Positions 26,368-35,289 are shown, counted from the stretch's first letter. The stretch is DNA of 62,534 nucleotides from Pseudonocardiales bacterium (GCA_023252195.1 JAHEXI010000019.1:1-62534); one strand, 5' to 3'. Translations and numbers: made by a program. Notes: generated from the letters alone by a model not told the origin.

Positions 26368-28326
26368 GTGGCTGTGACCGCGACCGAGCCGAGCTTTGCG
26401 ACGCCGTCCGCGGTGACGCGGCGTTCCCACGCCAGGGTGTGGTCGTTGCCGGAAATCCAGTGGGCGGCCGCGGCCACCGTGCTGTTCGGTGTTGGTCTGC
26501 TCACACATTTCGCGGGTGGACCCAGTTGGGTGTCGTGGACTCTGTTTCTGGTCTGCTATGTCACCGGCGGGTGGGAACCGGGCTGGGCCGGGTTGCAGGC
26601 CCTGCGGAACAAGACGCTGGACGTCGATCTGCTGATGGTCGCCGCCGCGGTCGGCGCGGCAGCCATCGGGCAGGTTCTCGACGGCGGTCTGTTGATCGTC
26701 ATCTTCGCTGTCTCCGGGGCGTTGGAGGCGGTGGCCACCCACCGCACGGCCGAGTCAGTGCGTGGGCTGCTTGACCTCGCCCCCGAACACGCCACCCGCC
26801 TCACCGAGATCGGCGAGGAGAGCGTCGCGACCGCGAGGCTGGCTGTCGGGGACATGATCCTGGTGCGCCCAGGCGAGCGGATCGGCGCGGACGGCCAGGT
26901 GCTCGACGGCACCAGCGATGTCGACCAGGCCACTATCACCGGTGAGGGGATGGCCGTGGTCAAGTCGGTCGGCGATGAGGTCTTCGCCGGAACCGCCAAC
27001 GGCACCGGGGCACTGCGGGTGCGGGTGGGCCGGCTGGCCCACGACAGCGTGGTCGCCCGGATCGTCACGATGGTGGAGCAGGCATCGGCTACCAAAGCAA
27101 AGACGCAGCTGTTCATCGAGAAGATCGAGCAGCGCTACTCCATCGGCATGGTCACCGCCACAGTGGCGCTGTTCGTGATCCCCCTGATGTTCGGCGCCGC
27201 ATTGCAGCCCACGCTGCTTCGCGCGATGACCTTCATGATCGTCGCGTCGCCGTGCGCGGTGGTGCTGGCCACGATGCCGCCGCTGCTCTCGGCGATGGCC
27301 AACGCCGGGCGTCACGGTGTGCTGGTGAAATCTGCGGTGGTGATGGAACAGCTCGGCCAGATCACCCGAGTCGCCTTCGACAAGACCGGCACGCTGACCC
27401 AGGGCACCCCACGCGTGGCCGACATCCGGGTCCTGCCCGAGACCGGCGTGGACAAGGCCGAACTGCTTGCGCTGGCCGCCGCCGCGGAGAACCCGTCGGA
27501 GCACCCGCTGGCCCGCGCTGTGGTCACCGCCGCGCACGAGGCCGGTGTGCCACTACGCCATGCCGAGCAGTTCACTTCGGCCCCCGGACGCGGCGTCAGC
27601 GCTCAGCTGGACGAGCGCCTGGTCGAGGTCGGCAGTCCCACCCATCTCGGCGGCGCCGCCGGAGGGCACCCGGCAGCGGCCATCGTCGCGGACCTGGAAG
27701 CCTCCGGTCGGACCACGGTCGTGGTCCGCCTGGACACCCGACTGGTCGGGGTGCTGGGCATCGCCGACCAGCTCCGCGCGGGCGGCGCGGACACCATCAC
27801 AGCGATCACCGCCCTGACCGGCGCCGGCCCGCTGTTGCTGACCGGGGACAACCCCCGTGCCGCGGCCGCGTTGGCCACCGAGGCCGGCATCACCGACGTG
27901 CGGGCCGGGTTGCTGCCGCAGGACAAGGTCGACGCCGTGCGCGCCCTGCAGGCCCAAGGTCAGCGAGTGATGCTGATCGGCGACGGTGTCAACGACGCCC
28001 CCGCCCTGGCCGCCGCGCACACCGGGGTCGCGATGGGACGCGCCGGGTCCGACCTCGCCCTGGACACCGCAGACGCAGTCATCGTCCGCGACGAGCTCGC
28101 GACCGTTCCCGCGGTGATCGCGCTGTCGCGCCGCGCCCGCCGCTTGGTGATCGCGAACCTGGTAATCGCCGCGACGTTCATCACCGGCCTGGCTATCTGG
28201 GACCTGGCCGGCACCCTGCCACTGCCGCTGGGCGTGCTCGGACACGAGGGCTCCACGGTCGTCGTCGGCCTCAACGGACTGCGCCTGTTGTCCACCGGCG
28301 TCTGGCGCCGCGCCCTGCGCGGCTAG
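26368..28326 (+). CDS. P1B-4-type heavy-metal exporting ATPase
   Basis: A 652-residue membrane pump that couples ATP hydrolysis to metal efflux. Diagnostic sites are IVASPCAVVLA in the sixth helix (SPC, not CPC), phosphorylation motif AFDKTGTLTQG, HP motif PSEHPLARAV, hinge MLIGDGVNDAPAL, and HEGSTVVVGLNGLRLL near the C terminus. SPC plus HEGST defines the P1B-4 subgroup (CtpD/CoaT), linked to cobalt, iron or zinc. There is no N-terminal metal-binding domain. The actuator motif reads TGEG rather than the usual TGES. GTG 26368 is chosen for its AGGGAGG site; earlier in-frame ATG codons lie inside the operator region. Confidence 0.93.
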   Translation: MAVTATEPSFATPSAVTRRSHARVWSLPEIQWAAAATVLFGVGLLTHFAGGPSWVSWTLFLVCYVTGGWEPGWAGLQALRNKTLDVDLLMVAAAVGAAAIGQVLDGGLLIVIFAVSGALEAVATHRTAESVRGLLDLAPEHATRLTEIGEESVATARLAVGDMILVRPGERIGADGQVLDGTSDVDQATITGEGMAVVKSVGDEVFAGTANGTGALRVRVGRLAHDSVVARIVTMVEQASATKAKTQLFIEKIEQRYSIGMVTATVALFVIPLMFGAALQPTLLRAMTFMIVASPCAVVLATMPPLLSAMANAGRHGVLVKSAVVMEQLGQITRVAFDKTGTLTQGTPRVADIRVLPETGVDKAELLALAAAAENPSEHPLARAVVTAAHEAGVPLRHAEQFTSAPGRGVSAQLDERLVEVGSPTHLGGAAGGHPAAAIVADLEASGRTTVVVRLDTRLVGVLGIADQLRAGGADTITAITALTGAGPLLLTGDNPRAAAALATEAGITDVRAGLLPQDKVDAVRALQAQGQRVMLIGDGVNDAPALAAAHTGVAMGRAGSDLALDTADAVIVRDELATVPAVIALSRRARRLVIANLVIAATFITGLAIWDLAGTLPLPLGVLGHEGSTVVVGLNGLRLLSTGVWRRALRG

Positions 28327-28949
28327 CCGATCGGCTCTTGCCTTCCGGGACCGGAGAGGCGCCCGATAACGGGAAGGAATCGGCCGACGGCTCCGGCGTA
28401 GCGCAGGTAGTCCTCGCCGTGTACGCGGCTCAGGTGGGGTTCCTCCACGCGGCGAGTCTGTAGCTGCAGCGCCGAGAGGCACACCAGGACGGCGACGAGC
28501 GCGGCGGGAGTAGGCACCAGCAGGCCCAGGGCGAGGCTGTTGGCGAGCAGGCTGGTGTAGGTGGGATTGCGCACTACCCGGAACGGGCCGGTAGTGACCA
28601 GCGGCGCTGGATGATCGGGGTCGATACTGGTGCGCCAGGCCTGGCCCATGTGGTGTTGGCCGGCCACGGCCAGCACCACGCTGGCGACGGACAGGCCCGC
28701 GCCAGCCGCTGCCACGGCCACTGGAAAAGTGACCCGGGGCAGCGCGACGCCGGCCAGAACCAGCGCTGGGTTGCCGAGCTCCAGCCCGCAGCCGAGCAGG
28801 AACATCGCGCTCGCAGTCTTCTCCGCGGCGGTGGCGCCCAGACTCGCTACCCACCCTGAGGCTCCGGTCCGCCAGCGAAGCCGCAGCGGCTCCACGATGA
28901 ACACCACGACGACGTAACAGATGCCGAGCACCAGGGCAACCGTCGCCAT
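28323..28949 (-). CDS. isoprenylcysteine carboxyl methyltransferase-like membrane protein
   Basis: A 208-residue protein with about five membrane helices and the ICMT/PEMT signature: GPFRVVRNPTYTSLLANSLA and the late EEPHLSRVHGEDYLRYAGAV. Bacterial members of this family methylate unknown lipids or proteins using SAM. It is convergent with the ATPase gene and overlaps its 3' end by four bases, leaving no room for a terminator between them. Another family member lies at 43.2 kb. Confidence 0.8.
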   Translation of the reverse strand: MATVALVLGICYVVVVFIVEPLRLRWRTGASGWVASLGATAAEKTASAMFLLGCGLELGNPALVLAGVALPRVTFPVAVAAAGAGLSVASVVLAVAGQHHMGQAWRTSIDPDHPAPLVTTGPFRVVRNPTYTSLLANSLALGLLVPTPAALVAVLVCLSALQLQTRRVEEPHLSRVHGEDYLRYAGAVGRFLPVIGRLSGPGRQEPIG

Positions 28950-29074
28950 GAGCCCCCCGCTAGCGCCGGGCGGTGTCGCGGAGCAGGCGCTCCGCTTTTC
29001 TCTACAACGCCGGTATCACCGTGGACGTCCACCGGCTCTATGAGGCACGGCCCGCCCGAGAACTGGAGAATTAT

Positions 29075-30253
29075 ATGCGCATCCTGTTCACCAGCTGCCC
29101 GGCCTACGGGCACGTCAACCCGATGCTGCCGCTGGCGCAGCAGGCGCAGCTGGCCGGCCACGAGGTGGCCTTCGCGACCGGTGCCGAGCTGGCGCCCGAG
29201 GTCGAGCGCCGGAATTTCAAGACCTGGCTGGTCGGCCCTAGCCGCACGGAGGCAGCCACGTCCGCCCGTGCGGCCCACCCGAACTTGGCGGATCTTCCGG
29301 CTGAGCAGCGGATGCGGGTGCAGATAGAGGGCGTATTCATCGAGCCCGCGACCAAGCGAGCGGTCGAGCTAGTTCCGCGGGCCCAGCAGTGGAGGCCCGA
29401 CATTATCGTGCACGAGTTCACCGAGCTCGCTGGCGCGCTCGCCGCGGCGCATACCGGTGCCCACCATGTCGTGCACGGCCTGGGGCTTTTGCCACCGACC
29501 GACTTGTGGCAGGCCTGGTTCGCACCGGGGTTTGCGAAGCTGTGTGCGCAGTGGCAGGTGCCCGAGCTAGCCGAGGAGATCAAACTCGCCACATACCTCG
29601 ACATCTGCCCACCGGGCTTGCGTGGTGACGGTGAACCTACCTGGCAGCGGATCATGCCGCTGCGCCCGGCGACAGGGGAGCCCACGGCGGACGAGCGGTT
29701 GCCCGAGGCGCTAGCGACGCTACCGCATCCGCAGACCATCCACCTGACTCTCGGCACGGTCTTCCATGAGGCACCTGGCGTGTTCGAAACAGCGATCGCC
29801 GGGCTGCGCGAGCTACCGCTGAACCTGGTCGTCACGACCGGCCCCGGCACGGACCCCGCTCGGTTCGGGCCGCAACCCCCGCACGTCCTGCTGGTGCCCT
29901 ACATCCCGCACACCCTGCTGCTGCCGCGCTGCAGCCTCGTCGTGTCCCACGGTGGCGCGGGCATCATGCTCGGCGCGCTCGCGCACGGGTTACCCCAACT
30001 CATCCTGCCGCAGGGTGCCGACCAGTTCATGAACGCAGCCGCCGGCCAAAACGCCCGCGTCGCACTCGCGTTGACGCCCGACGAGCTCTCCGCAGAGGCG
30101 GTCGCTGCTGCGGCCGGCCGCCTGATCACCGAGCCGGGATTCGAGGCCGCCGCGGCCCACATCCGCGCCGAGATCGGCGCCATGCCGACCGCTGCCGACG
30201 TGCTCGCCAGCGACCTGCTAGGGGCCAGGCGTGATAACCATGTGCCTGCATGA
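29075..30253 (+). CDS. GT1-family glycosyltransferase (MGT type)
   Basis: A 392-residue GT-B glycosyltransferase. MRILFTSCPAYGHVNPMLPL is the acceptor domain; the donor domain has LLPRCSLVVSHGGAGIMLGA followed by HGLPQLILPQGADQF. Macrolide- and flavonoid-type enzymes share this layout; donor and acceptor are unknown. Start ATG 29075 follows CTGGAGA and matches the conserved N terminus. It stands alone between divergent and convergent genes, so it is likely monocistronic. Confidence 0.88.
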   Translation: MRILFTSCPAYGHVNPMLPLAQQAQLAGHEVAFATGAELAPEVERRNFKTWLVGPSRTEAATSARAAHPNLADLPAEQRMRVQIEGVFIEPATKRAVELVPRAQQWRPDIIVHEFTELAGALAAAHTGAHHVVHGLGLLPPTDLWQAWFAPGFAKLCAQWQVPELAEEIKLATYLDICPPGLRGDGEPTWQRIMPLRPATGEPTADERLPEALATLPHPQTIHLTLGTVFHEAPGVFETAIAGLRELPLNLVVTTGPGTDPARFGPQPPHVLLVPYIPHTLLLPRCSLVVSHGGAGIMLGALAHGLPQLILPQGADQFMNAAAGQNARVALALTPDELSAEAVAAAAGRLITEPGFEAAAAHIRAEIGAMPTAADVLASDLLGARRDNHVPA

Positions 30254-30292
30254 TCACCCCGCACGAGCACCGGAAAGGTCAGGTGGCGGTCG

Positions 30293-30904
30293 CTACGTGG
30301 GGTCGGTGTCGTCGTCCAGCGCGCCGAGCGCTCGCCGCAGCGATGGGACGACCCTGCTGCGTAGCACGACCGCAGTGCCCGCGCGGTTGTCGTCGGGTTG
30401 ACCGATGGTGACGGTGTCCACGCAGGCCCGCATGAGGGGGATACCGCGGCGGCGGTTGTCATCGTCGATCGGTGGCGCGCGCCAGCGGCCGTGGTCGCGC
30501 ACGATGACAGTAACCCGGCGCTGACCGCCCGGTACCGCTTCAACTTCGCCGGTGATGTCCACCACTTCGGGGAGCTGATCGTCACGGTAGGCGTGTTCGA
30601 CCGCGTTGCTGACGGCCTCGCTGACTGCCAGAACGATGTCTTCCTGCTGACCTGGCGGCCAGCAGGACCCGGTAAGCCAGTGCCGCACCCGGTTCCGGGC
30701 CACCGACGGCGCAATCGGGTCCGCCGGTAACTGCAGGCGCAGCGCCTGTTTCGCCGGTGCTCCGAGGACCGCCGGGTCCGTGGAGGGACGCCGGTCGCAA
30801 GGCGACGTATCTGGCCGCAAGGTGTCGTCATTACCGATTGGGGGCATCGGGGCGTCATTGTTGCGGTCGCCGCGGCCTTCCGCAACAGCAGAACCGACGG
30901 ACAT
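30293..30904 (-). CDS. anti-sigma regulatory ATP-binding protein (RsbW-like)
   Basis: A 203-residue protein whose residues 60-180 form a GHKL ATPase: QEDIVLAVSEAVSNAVEHAY is the N box and VIVRDHGRWRAPP the G1 region, followed by RRRGIPLMRA. Proteins of this HATPase_c_2 class bind and inhibit sigma factors and phosphorylate STAS antagonists. It lies directly downstream of a STAS gene on the same strand, the usual partner-switch arrangement. No sigma factor gene is present, so the target must be elsewhere. The acidic N terminus is probably disordered. Confidence 0.85.
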   Translation of the reverse strand: MSVGSAVAEGRGDRNNDAPMPPIGNDDTLRPDTSPCDRRPSTDPAVLGAPAKQALRLQLPADPIAPSVARNRVRHWLTGSCWPPGQQEDIVLAVSEAVSNAVEHAYRDDQLPEVVDITGEVEAVPGGQRRVTVIVRDHGRWRAPPIDDDNRRRGIPLMRACVDTVTIGQPDDNRAGTAVVLRSRVVPSLRRALGALDDDTDPT

Positions 30905-30909
30905 CAAGA

Positions 30910-31389
30910 TCAGGAGGTTACGGCCTGGTCAACGGTGTGGAACAGCGCGAGAACGTCGTCGAGTCCAGCCAGCTCGATGGGACGGATCACTGGACGAGTG
31001 TAATCGACCGCGATATGCAGCGGCTCGCTGCGCCGCCGCGCAGCGCGCGTGGCGTCGACCAAAGCCTGTAAACCCGGCGAGCCCAAAAACGTCACGTCGG
31101 TCATGTCGATCACCAGAGTCGCCCCGTCGGGGAGCTGCTCGAACCCGGCGGCGACCGCTGCCCGGAGCCGGTCGACGGTGAGCACATCGATCTCCCCGGC
31201 CACCGTCACCACCAGCGCCTCGCGCCCGCCATGGACCACCCGGCCGGTATCGATCCGCACCAACTGCTCGGCGGCCGGACCCCGCCCAGCACCGGGATCA
31301 GAGTCGGGATCGCCAACGCCTGGCTCATGCACCCGCACACCATATCGGCCGGGTGACACCGGTGCGGTCGTCGGCGCGGCTGTTCGCAT
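30910..31389 (-). CDS. STAS-domain anti-sigma factor antagonist
   Basis: A 159-residue protein with a flexible first 45 residues and a STAS domain after it (ALVVTVAGEIDVLTVDRLRA, LVIDMTDVTFLGSPGLQALV). The FLGSPG segment carries the serine normally phosphorylated by the partner kinase. It precedes the RsbW-like gene by five bases, so the pair is one translationally linked operon controlling an unseen sigma factor. The ATG at 31389 is chosen because it leaves a plausible leader; longer starts read through unrelated, arginine-poor sequence. Confidence 0.82.
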   Translation of the reverse strand: MRTAAPTTAPVSPGRYGVRVHEPGVGDPDSDPGAGRGPAAEQLVRIDTGRVVHGGREALVVTVAGEIDVLTVDRLRAAVAAGFEQLPDGATLVIDMTDVTFLGSPGLQALVDATRAARRRSEPLHIAVDYTRPVIRPIELAGLDDVLALFHTVDQAVTS

Positions 31390-31507
31390 CAATAGCGGGT
31401 AGTGGCCAGGGTCGGACCGGTCCCCGCGCGGGCGCGCGACACAGATCACGACACAGATAAGGACATCCACGGTGCTGAGAAGAACCTTGAGAGGGTCAGG
31501 TAACCAG

Positions 31508-32161
31508 ATGGCACGTCCGCGATCGGGCGCTGGCCCGGTGGCACTCGCGGTCGCCGTGGCGCTGGGCTTGGCGTTGCAGAGCTGCGGGGCGTCTGCGACC
31601 AACCCGGCTGGCCCAGCGGGCCAGTCGGCCAGCCCAGCGGGACCAGAGGGGATCGCGGTGGAGACCGGACCGGGGTTGGCGCCAGCGTCTACCGCTGCCG
31701 ACGGTGCACCGGTGGACGGGATCCAGTGTGACACCAGCGAACAGGTCGCTTACCACATACACAGCCATCTGCTGGTGTTCGTCAACGGTGAACCGCGCAG
31801 CCTTCCCTACGGGATCGGCCTCGTGGCGCCGGTGGCTCAGAAGACCGGACCGAATGCATTCGCGCAGGCCAGCCGTTGCTACTACTGGCTGCACGTGCAC
31901 GCCGGCGACGGGATCATCCACGTCGAGTCGCCAACCCAACAGACGTACACGTTGGGCCAGTTCTTCGCGCTCTGGCGGCAACCGCTGAGCTCCGACGCGG
32001 TCGGCCCGGCCACCGGAACGGTCACCGCCTACGTCAACGGAAAGCCGTTCACCGGCGACCCGGCCACGATCCCACTCAAAGATCACGAAGACATCCAGCT
32101 CGACGTCGGCACGCCCGCTCCAGCACCTGTGAGCGTGGACTGGTCGCACGCCCGGCTGTGA
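31508..32161 (+). CDS. secreted lipoprotein with HIHSH motif
   Basis: A 217-residue lipoprotein: signal helix VALAVAVALGLALQSC with the lipid-acceptor Cys at 26, a Pro/Ala-rich linker, then a compact domain. That domain contains CDTSEQVAYHIHSHLLVFVN, CYYWLHVHAGDGIIHVESP and LGQFFALWRQPLSS, a family seen in actinobacteria and Chloroflexi without assigned function. The paired His motifs and two cysteines suggest metal or redox binding, an inference. ATG 31508 gives a normal signal-peptide length; the in-frame 31472 would add twelve residues. The right copy of the 60-bp repeat starts nine bases after its stop. Confidence 0.6.
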   Translation: MARPRSGAGPVALAVAVALGLALQSCGASATNPAGPAGQSASPAGPEGIAVETGPGLAPASTAADGAPVDGIQCDTSEQVAYHIHSHLLVFVNGEPRSLPYGIGLVAPVAQKTGPNAFAQASRCYYWLHVHAGDGIIHVESPTQQTYTLGQFFALWRQPLSSDAVGPATGTVTAYVNGKPFTGDPATIPLKDHEDIQLDVGTPAPAPVSVDWSHARL

Positions 32162-32169
32162 GTACGGCT

Positions 32170-32229
32170 CAAGATCGTCAATAGTGAGCGGTGACCGTGC
32201 AGGATCGCACGGCAATCGCTCAGTTCCGG
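32170..32229 (-). repeat. 60-bp inverted repeat, right copy
   Basis: Reverse-complement partner of 21095-21154 (55 of 60 bases). It begins nine bases after the lipoprotein stop codon. Together the two copies bracket an 11-kb block that runs from the amidohydrolase fragment to this lipoprotein. Confidence 0.85.
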
Positions 32230-32298
32230 TGATCATGGCAGGTCGCTGGACCGTCGGCGGAATCCGCCAGAGGACCTTCTGCCGGGAGATCTTGCACC

Positions 32299-32511
32299 TC
32301 AGTTTTCGAGTGGGGTGTCTCCTGCGTGGTCCGCGCTCATCTGTAGGCAGCTGGCTGCGGCGAGCCAGAACATCTGTTCACGAATGGACGTTGCAGTTCC
32401 CCAGCCGCGATCGGCCCAGGTGTCACCTGCCAGTGAGTCACCGGCGTAGACCAGCTGAGCGAAGGCCACGTTGCGGTAGCGTGCCACGGCGAAGAGGGCA
32501 ACGGATAAGTA
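32299..32511 (-). pseudogene. nucleoside phosphorylase-like C-terminal fragment
   Basis: YLSVALFAVARYRNVAFAQL followed by VYAGDSLAGDTWADRGWGT and an REQMFWLAAASCLQMS helix resembles the C-terminal end of uridine/purine nucleoside phosphorylases, where an Asp after the strand contacts the base. The rest of the enzyme is missing. Further left, 32530-32600 carries a short minus-strand stretch (SSMTHPATVAAT) similar to the DUF6153-like protein at 17.3 kb. Confidence 0.45.
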
Positions 32512-32625
32512 CGGGTCGCCGCTGCGACCCTGGCTGCCTGGTCGGGTCGGCGGTGGCCGCCACGGTCGCCGGGTGCGTCATCGACGATGTGGACAGCGTA
32601 CGGCGGCTTCCATGATCGGAGTTCT

Positions 32626-32662
32626 GGAAGAATGAGCCGCGGTCAGCGCGGCTCATTCTTCC
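32626..32662. terminator. 16-bp perfect hairpin after the L,D-transpeptidase gene
   Basis: GGAAGAATGAGCCGCG (32626-32641) and CGCGGCTCATTCTTCC (32647-32662) pair fully around GTCAG. Outer bases GAGTT/AACTC and CATGATCG/CGATCATG extend the palindrome to about 32611-32679. The arms end in TTCTTCC on the transcript side, so it fits a factor-independent terminator for the minus-strand operon above. Confidence 0.85.
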
Positions 32663-32723
32663 CAACTCGCGATCATGACTCCTAGCTGATCGGAGACGAG
32701 ACACCCTGGCCTGGTCAGCATCG

Positions 32724-33947
32724 CTAGTTGAGAGCGCTGCCCGCTTGCCACTGCGACCACGACAGGGTCCAGTCGCCGTAGGTGTCCCAGACCGGTAGTG
32801 GATGTCCGCCGGAGTTGATGATCTCGACGACGTCGCCGAGGCCGAAGTGGTCGTAGAACCATTGCGCGTTGGCCGGGCTGAGGTTCACGCAGCCGTGTGA
32901 GACGTTGCTGTCGCCCTGCTGGCCGACCGACCAGGGCGCCGAGTGGACGAATTCGCCGTCGTTGGAGATCCGCTCGTCGAGATCGACCCGTTCCCGGTAA
33001 TAGCCGGGCTGACCCTTGCAGACACCGTAGGTGCACGAGTCCATGATGATGCTGGGTTGTTTGTCCGAGATCACGTGCGGACCGTTATGGGTGGGGAACC
33101 CGGGAGAGCCGAGGCTGATCGGCATGGTCTTGACCAGCTGATCGTTGTTGAAGATCTGCATGGTCTTGGTGGCGCCGTCGGCCTTGGCGATCCACGCGTC
33201 ATGCACGCGGAAGGTCCCGGTCCGATCCGTCTGGCCGTAGACACCGTCGCCGAGGTCGACGCCGTAGAGCCGGGCATTGACTGTCACAGTGCTGCCGGGC
33301 TGCCAGTAGCTTTGCGGCCGGTAGTGGACCTCGGTGTTCGACATCCAGAACCAGCTTCCCGGTTGCGGCGGGTTAGCGGTGACCGTCAACGCCTTTTCCG
33401 TCGCGGCCCGGTCGGTGACGGCCGTGTCGAAGCGGACCACGACCGGCTGACCGACTCCGACCTCGGAGTCTGGAGCCGGGATCAGGGACGGGTAGGCCTG
33501 TGCCGCCGGGGATAGTGTCGTCACAGTCTTAGTCCGGTGGACCGGCGCACGGTTGCCCGCTGTCGCCGTCGCATCGATCCGGTAGCTCGAGCTGTAGCCG
33601 AGCGGTTCGGTCGAGGTCCACGTCGTGCGATCGGGGGAGCTCTCGCCGCGGACGACCGTGCCGCTCGCGGCGTTGACCACGGTGACCGACTGCAGCGTGC
33701 CCATCACGGCCCGAACGACGATCGGGGTCGTGGGGTTGATCGCCGCTGTGCCATCCGGGAGGATCTGCACCGCGCGCTCCGGCGGGATGGTCGTGATGGT
33801 GGCAGCGGGAGCACCGCCTCCCGCTGCGTGGTTCGGAGCCACGCCGACTGACCGGCCCACCGTCAACGCCAAGCCGACTCCCATCACGAGGACCGCCAGC
33901 ACAGCAACACCGACCAGCACCTGGCGGCGCACCACGCTGCGGTTCAC
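32724..33947 (-). CDS. L,D-transpeptidase
   Basis: A 407-residue cell-wall enzyme that makes 3-3 peptidoglycan cross-links, the main cross-link type in many actinobacteria. An N-terminal membrane anchor (residues 9-28) precedes two Ig-like domains (about 60-270) and a YkuD catalytic domain with GFPTHNGPHVISD and the active-site motif SNVSHGCVNLSPANAQWFYD (catalytic Cys about 353). The layout matches LdtMt2-type proteins. It is immediately downstream of the permease-YHS gene on the same strand (19-base gap), so it may be co-induced with the metal module; a strong hairpin ends the unit. Confidence 0.92.
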   Translation of the reverse strand: MNRSVVRRQVLVGVAVLAVLVMGVGLALTVGRSVGVAPNHAAGGGAPAATITTIPPERAVQILPDGTAAINPTTPIVVRAVMGTLQSVTVVNAASGTVVRGESSPDRTTWTSTEPLGYSSSYRIDATATAGNRAPVHRTKTVTTLSPAAQAYPSLIPAPDSEVGVGQPVVVRFDTAVTDRAATEKALTVTANPPQPGSWFWMSNTEVHYRPQSYWQPGSTVTVNARLYGVDLGDGVYGQTDRTGTFRVHDAWIAKADGATKTMQIFNNDQLVKTMPISLGSPGFPTHNGPHVISDKQPSIIMDSCTYGVCKGQPGYYRERVDLDERISNDGEFVHSAPWSVGQQGDSNVSHGCVNLSPANAQWFYDHFGLGDVVEIINSGGHPLPVWDTYGDWTLSWSQWQAGSALN

Positions 33948-33966
33948 AGCTCCCCCTGCACAGTGG

Positions 33967-35289
33967 TCACGGCGATGGAGTCGGCATCGACGGCGAAGGT
34001 GTTACGGCGGCCCGTTCGGTGGTGTAGCGGTGCGGCGCGGCGGTGAAGCGGGCCTGGCAGTGGTCGGAGCAGAAGGAGAAGCTGTGGCCGTCGTGCACTG
34101 CCGTGGCCGGCGCCGCCGCGGTCTCGACCTGCATGCCGCAGACCGGGTCCTGTGCGTAGCCAGCGCCGCCGCCGAAGCGTTCCCGGTTGCGATAGAGCCA
34201 GTACAGCACGGCGAACACCACCAGGGCGATGATGTTGAGGATGGTGGTGTAGTTCCAGGACACACCTTCCATCGCGACAGTCGGCGGGTGCCCGGTGGGC
34301 ACCAGGTGCAGTGCGGCGAAGAGGTACTCGGTGGCCAGCCCAGCGACACTCATCACCGCCCAGAACACCGCCAGCAGCCGCAGGGTCAACGGGGTTCCAT
34401 AGTACTTGCGGTAGATGAACAGCAGCGGCAACGTGATCAGATCGGCGAAGACGAAGGAGATCACCCCGCCGAAGCTGATCCCCCCGACCCACAGCGCAGC
34501 TGCCAACGGCACGTTCCCGACCGAGCAGACGAAAGCCAGTATCGCCAGCAGCGGGCCCAGCGCCACATTCTCCAGGGATGACCAGAACCCGTGGCCGGTG
34601 AGGAACAGTGATTGCCACACCGCAGTGGGCACCAGCACGGTGGCTAAGCCGGCGACGAGGAAGCCGATCAGCAGCTCCTTGCGGAGCATGGTCAGGTCGC
34701 TGATGGTGTAGCTGGCGGCGTCTGACCAGCCGGCGCGACTACGGATTCGCTGCGCCAGCGGCCGCCGCTGCTCGGGGCCGTCGAGGTCATCGCCCGGCTG
34801 GCCGTGGTGGGCATGCCCGTCCGGCTCACGCTTGTTGAGCCCGGCGCGGGCGTTTTCGACGTCTCGCCGGGGGATGAACCGGGGCAGCACCAAGGCCAGC
34901 AGGACGATCATGATAACGCCGCCGACAAGCTCAGCGAGAGCGAACTGCCAGCCCAGTAGCAGCCACAATACGATGCCCAGCTCCACCACGAGGTTGGTGG
35001 ACGCGAACATGAACACCATCGAGGCGGTGAAGTCCGCGCCGCGAGCGAACAGTGATTTGGCCAGCGCGGCGGCAGCGTAGGAACAGGAGGAGGACACCAT
35101 CCCGAGGAACCCGGCCTTGCCCACGGTCGCCGGCCGGTGATCTCCCAGGACGCGGCGCATCTGCCCCCGGCTGACAAAGGCCTGCACCGCACCGGAGAGG
35201 CCGAACCCGAGCACCAGCGCCCAGAGGGTCTCCCAGAACATCGAGAACGCCTCATAGAAGCTGTTGCCGATCGCGGTGAGCACGGTCAT
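33967..35289 (-). CDS. DUF318-family permease with C-terminal YHS domain
   Basis: A 440-residue permease, paralogue of the one at 15.8-17.0 kb, with SSSCSYAAAALAKSLFARG and FVCSVGNVPLAAALWVGGIS. The two halves are joined by a charged, His-bearing loop (DGHAHHGQPGDD). After the last helix a YHS domain is fused (DPVCGMQVETAAAP, HSFSFCSDHCQARF), a cysteine-rich module seen in copper ATPases. The start ATG overlaps the csoR stop by four bases (ATGA), so both are cotranslated. A copper(I) exporter or loader is the natural reading given the CsoR ligands; transport has not been shown for this fusion as far as I know. Confidence 0.85.
   Translation of the reverse strand: MTVLTAIGNSFYEAFSMFWETLWALVLGFGLSGAVQAFVSRGQMRRVLGDHRPATVGKAGFLGMVSSSCSYAAAALAKSLFARGADFTASMVFMFASTNLVVELGIVLWLLLGWQFALAELVGGVIMIVLLALVLPRFIPRRDVENARAGLNKREPDGHAHHGQPGDDLDGPEQRRPLAQRIRSRAGWSDAASYTISDLTMLRKELLIGFLVAGLATVLVPTAVWQSLFLTGHGFWSSLENVALGPLLAILAFVCSVGNVPLAAALWVGGISFGGVISFVFADLITLPLLFIYRKYYGTPLTLRLLAVFWAVMSVAGLATEYLFAALHLVPTGHPPTVAMEGVSWNYTTILNIIALVVFAVLYWLYRNRERFGGGAGYAQDPVCGMQVETAAAPATAVHDGHSFSFCSDHCQARFTAAPHRYTTERAAVTPSPSMPTPSP

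Noticed and set aside
27252-28463. 403-codon frame overlapping the P1B-4 ATPase
   Set aside because: Arginine/glycine-rich shadow frame without motifs.
30293-31389. Complete stress sigma-factor locus
   Set aside because: Only the STAS antagonist and RsbW-like ATPase are present; no sigma factor gene is visible nearby.
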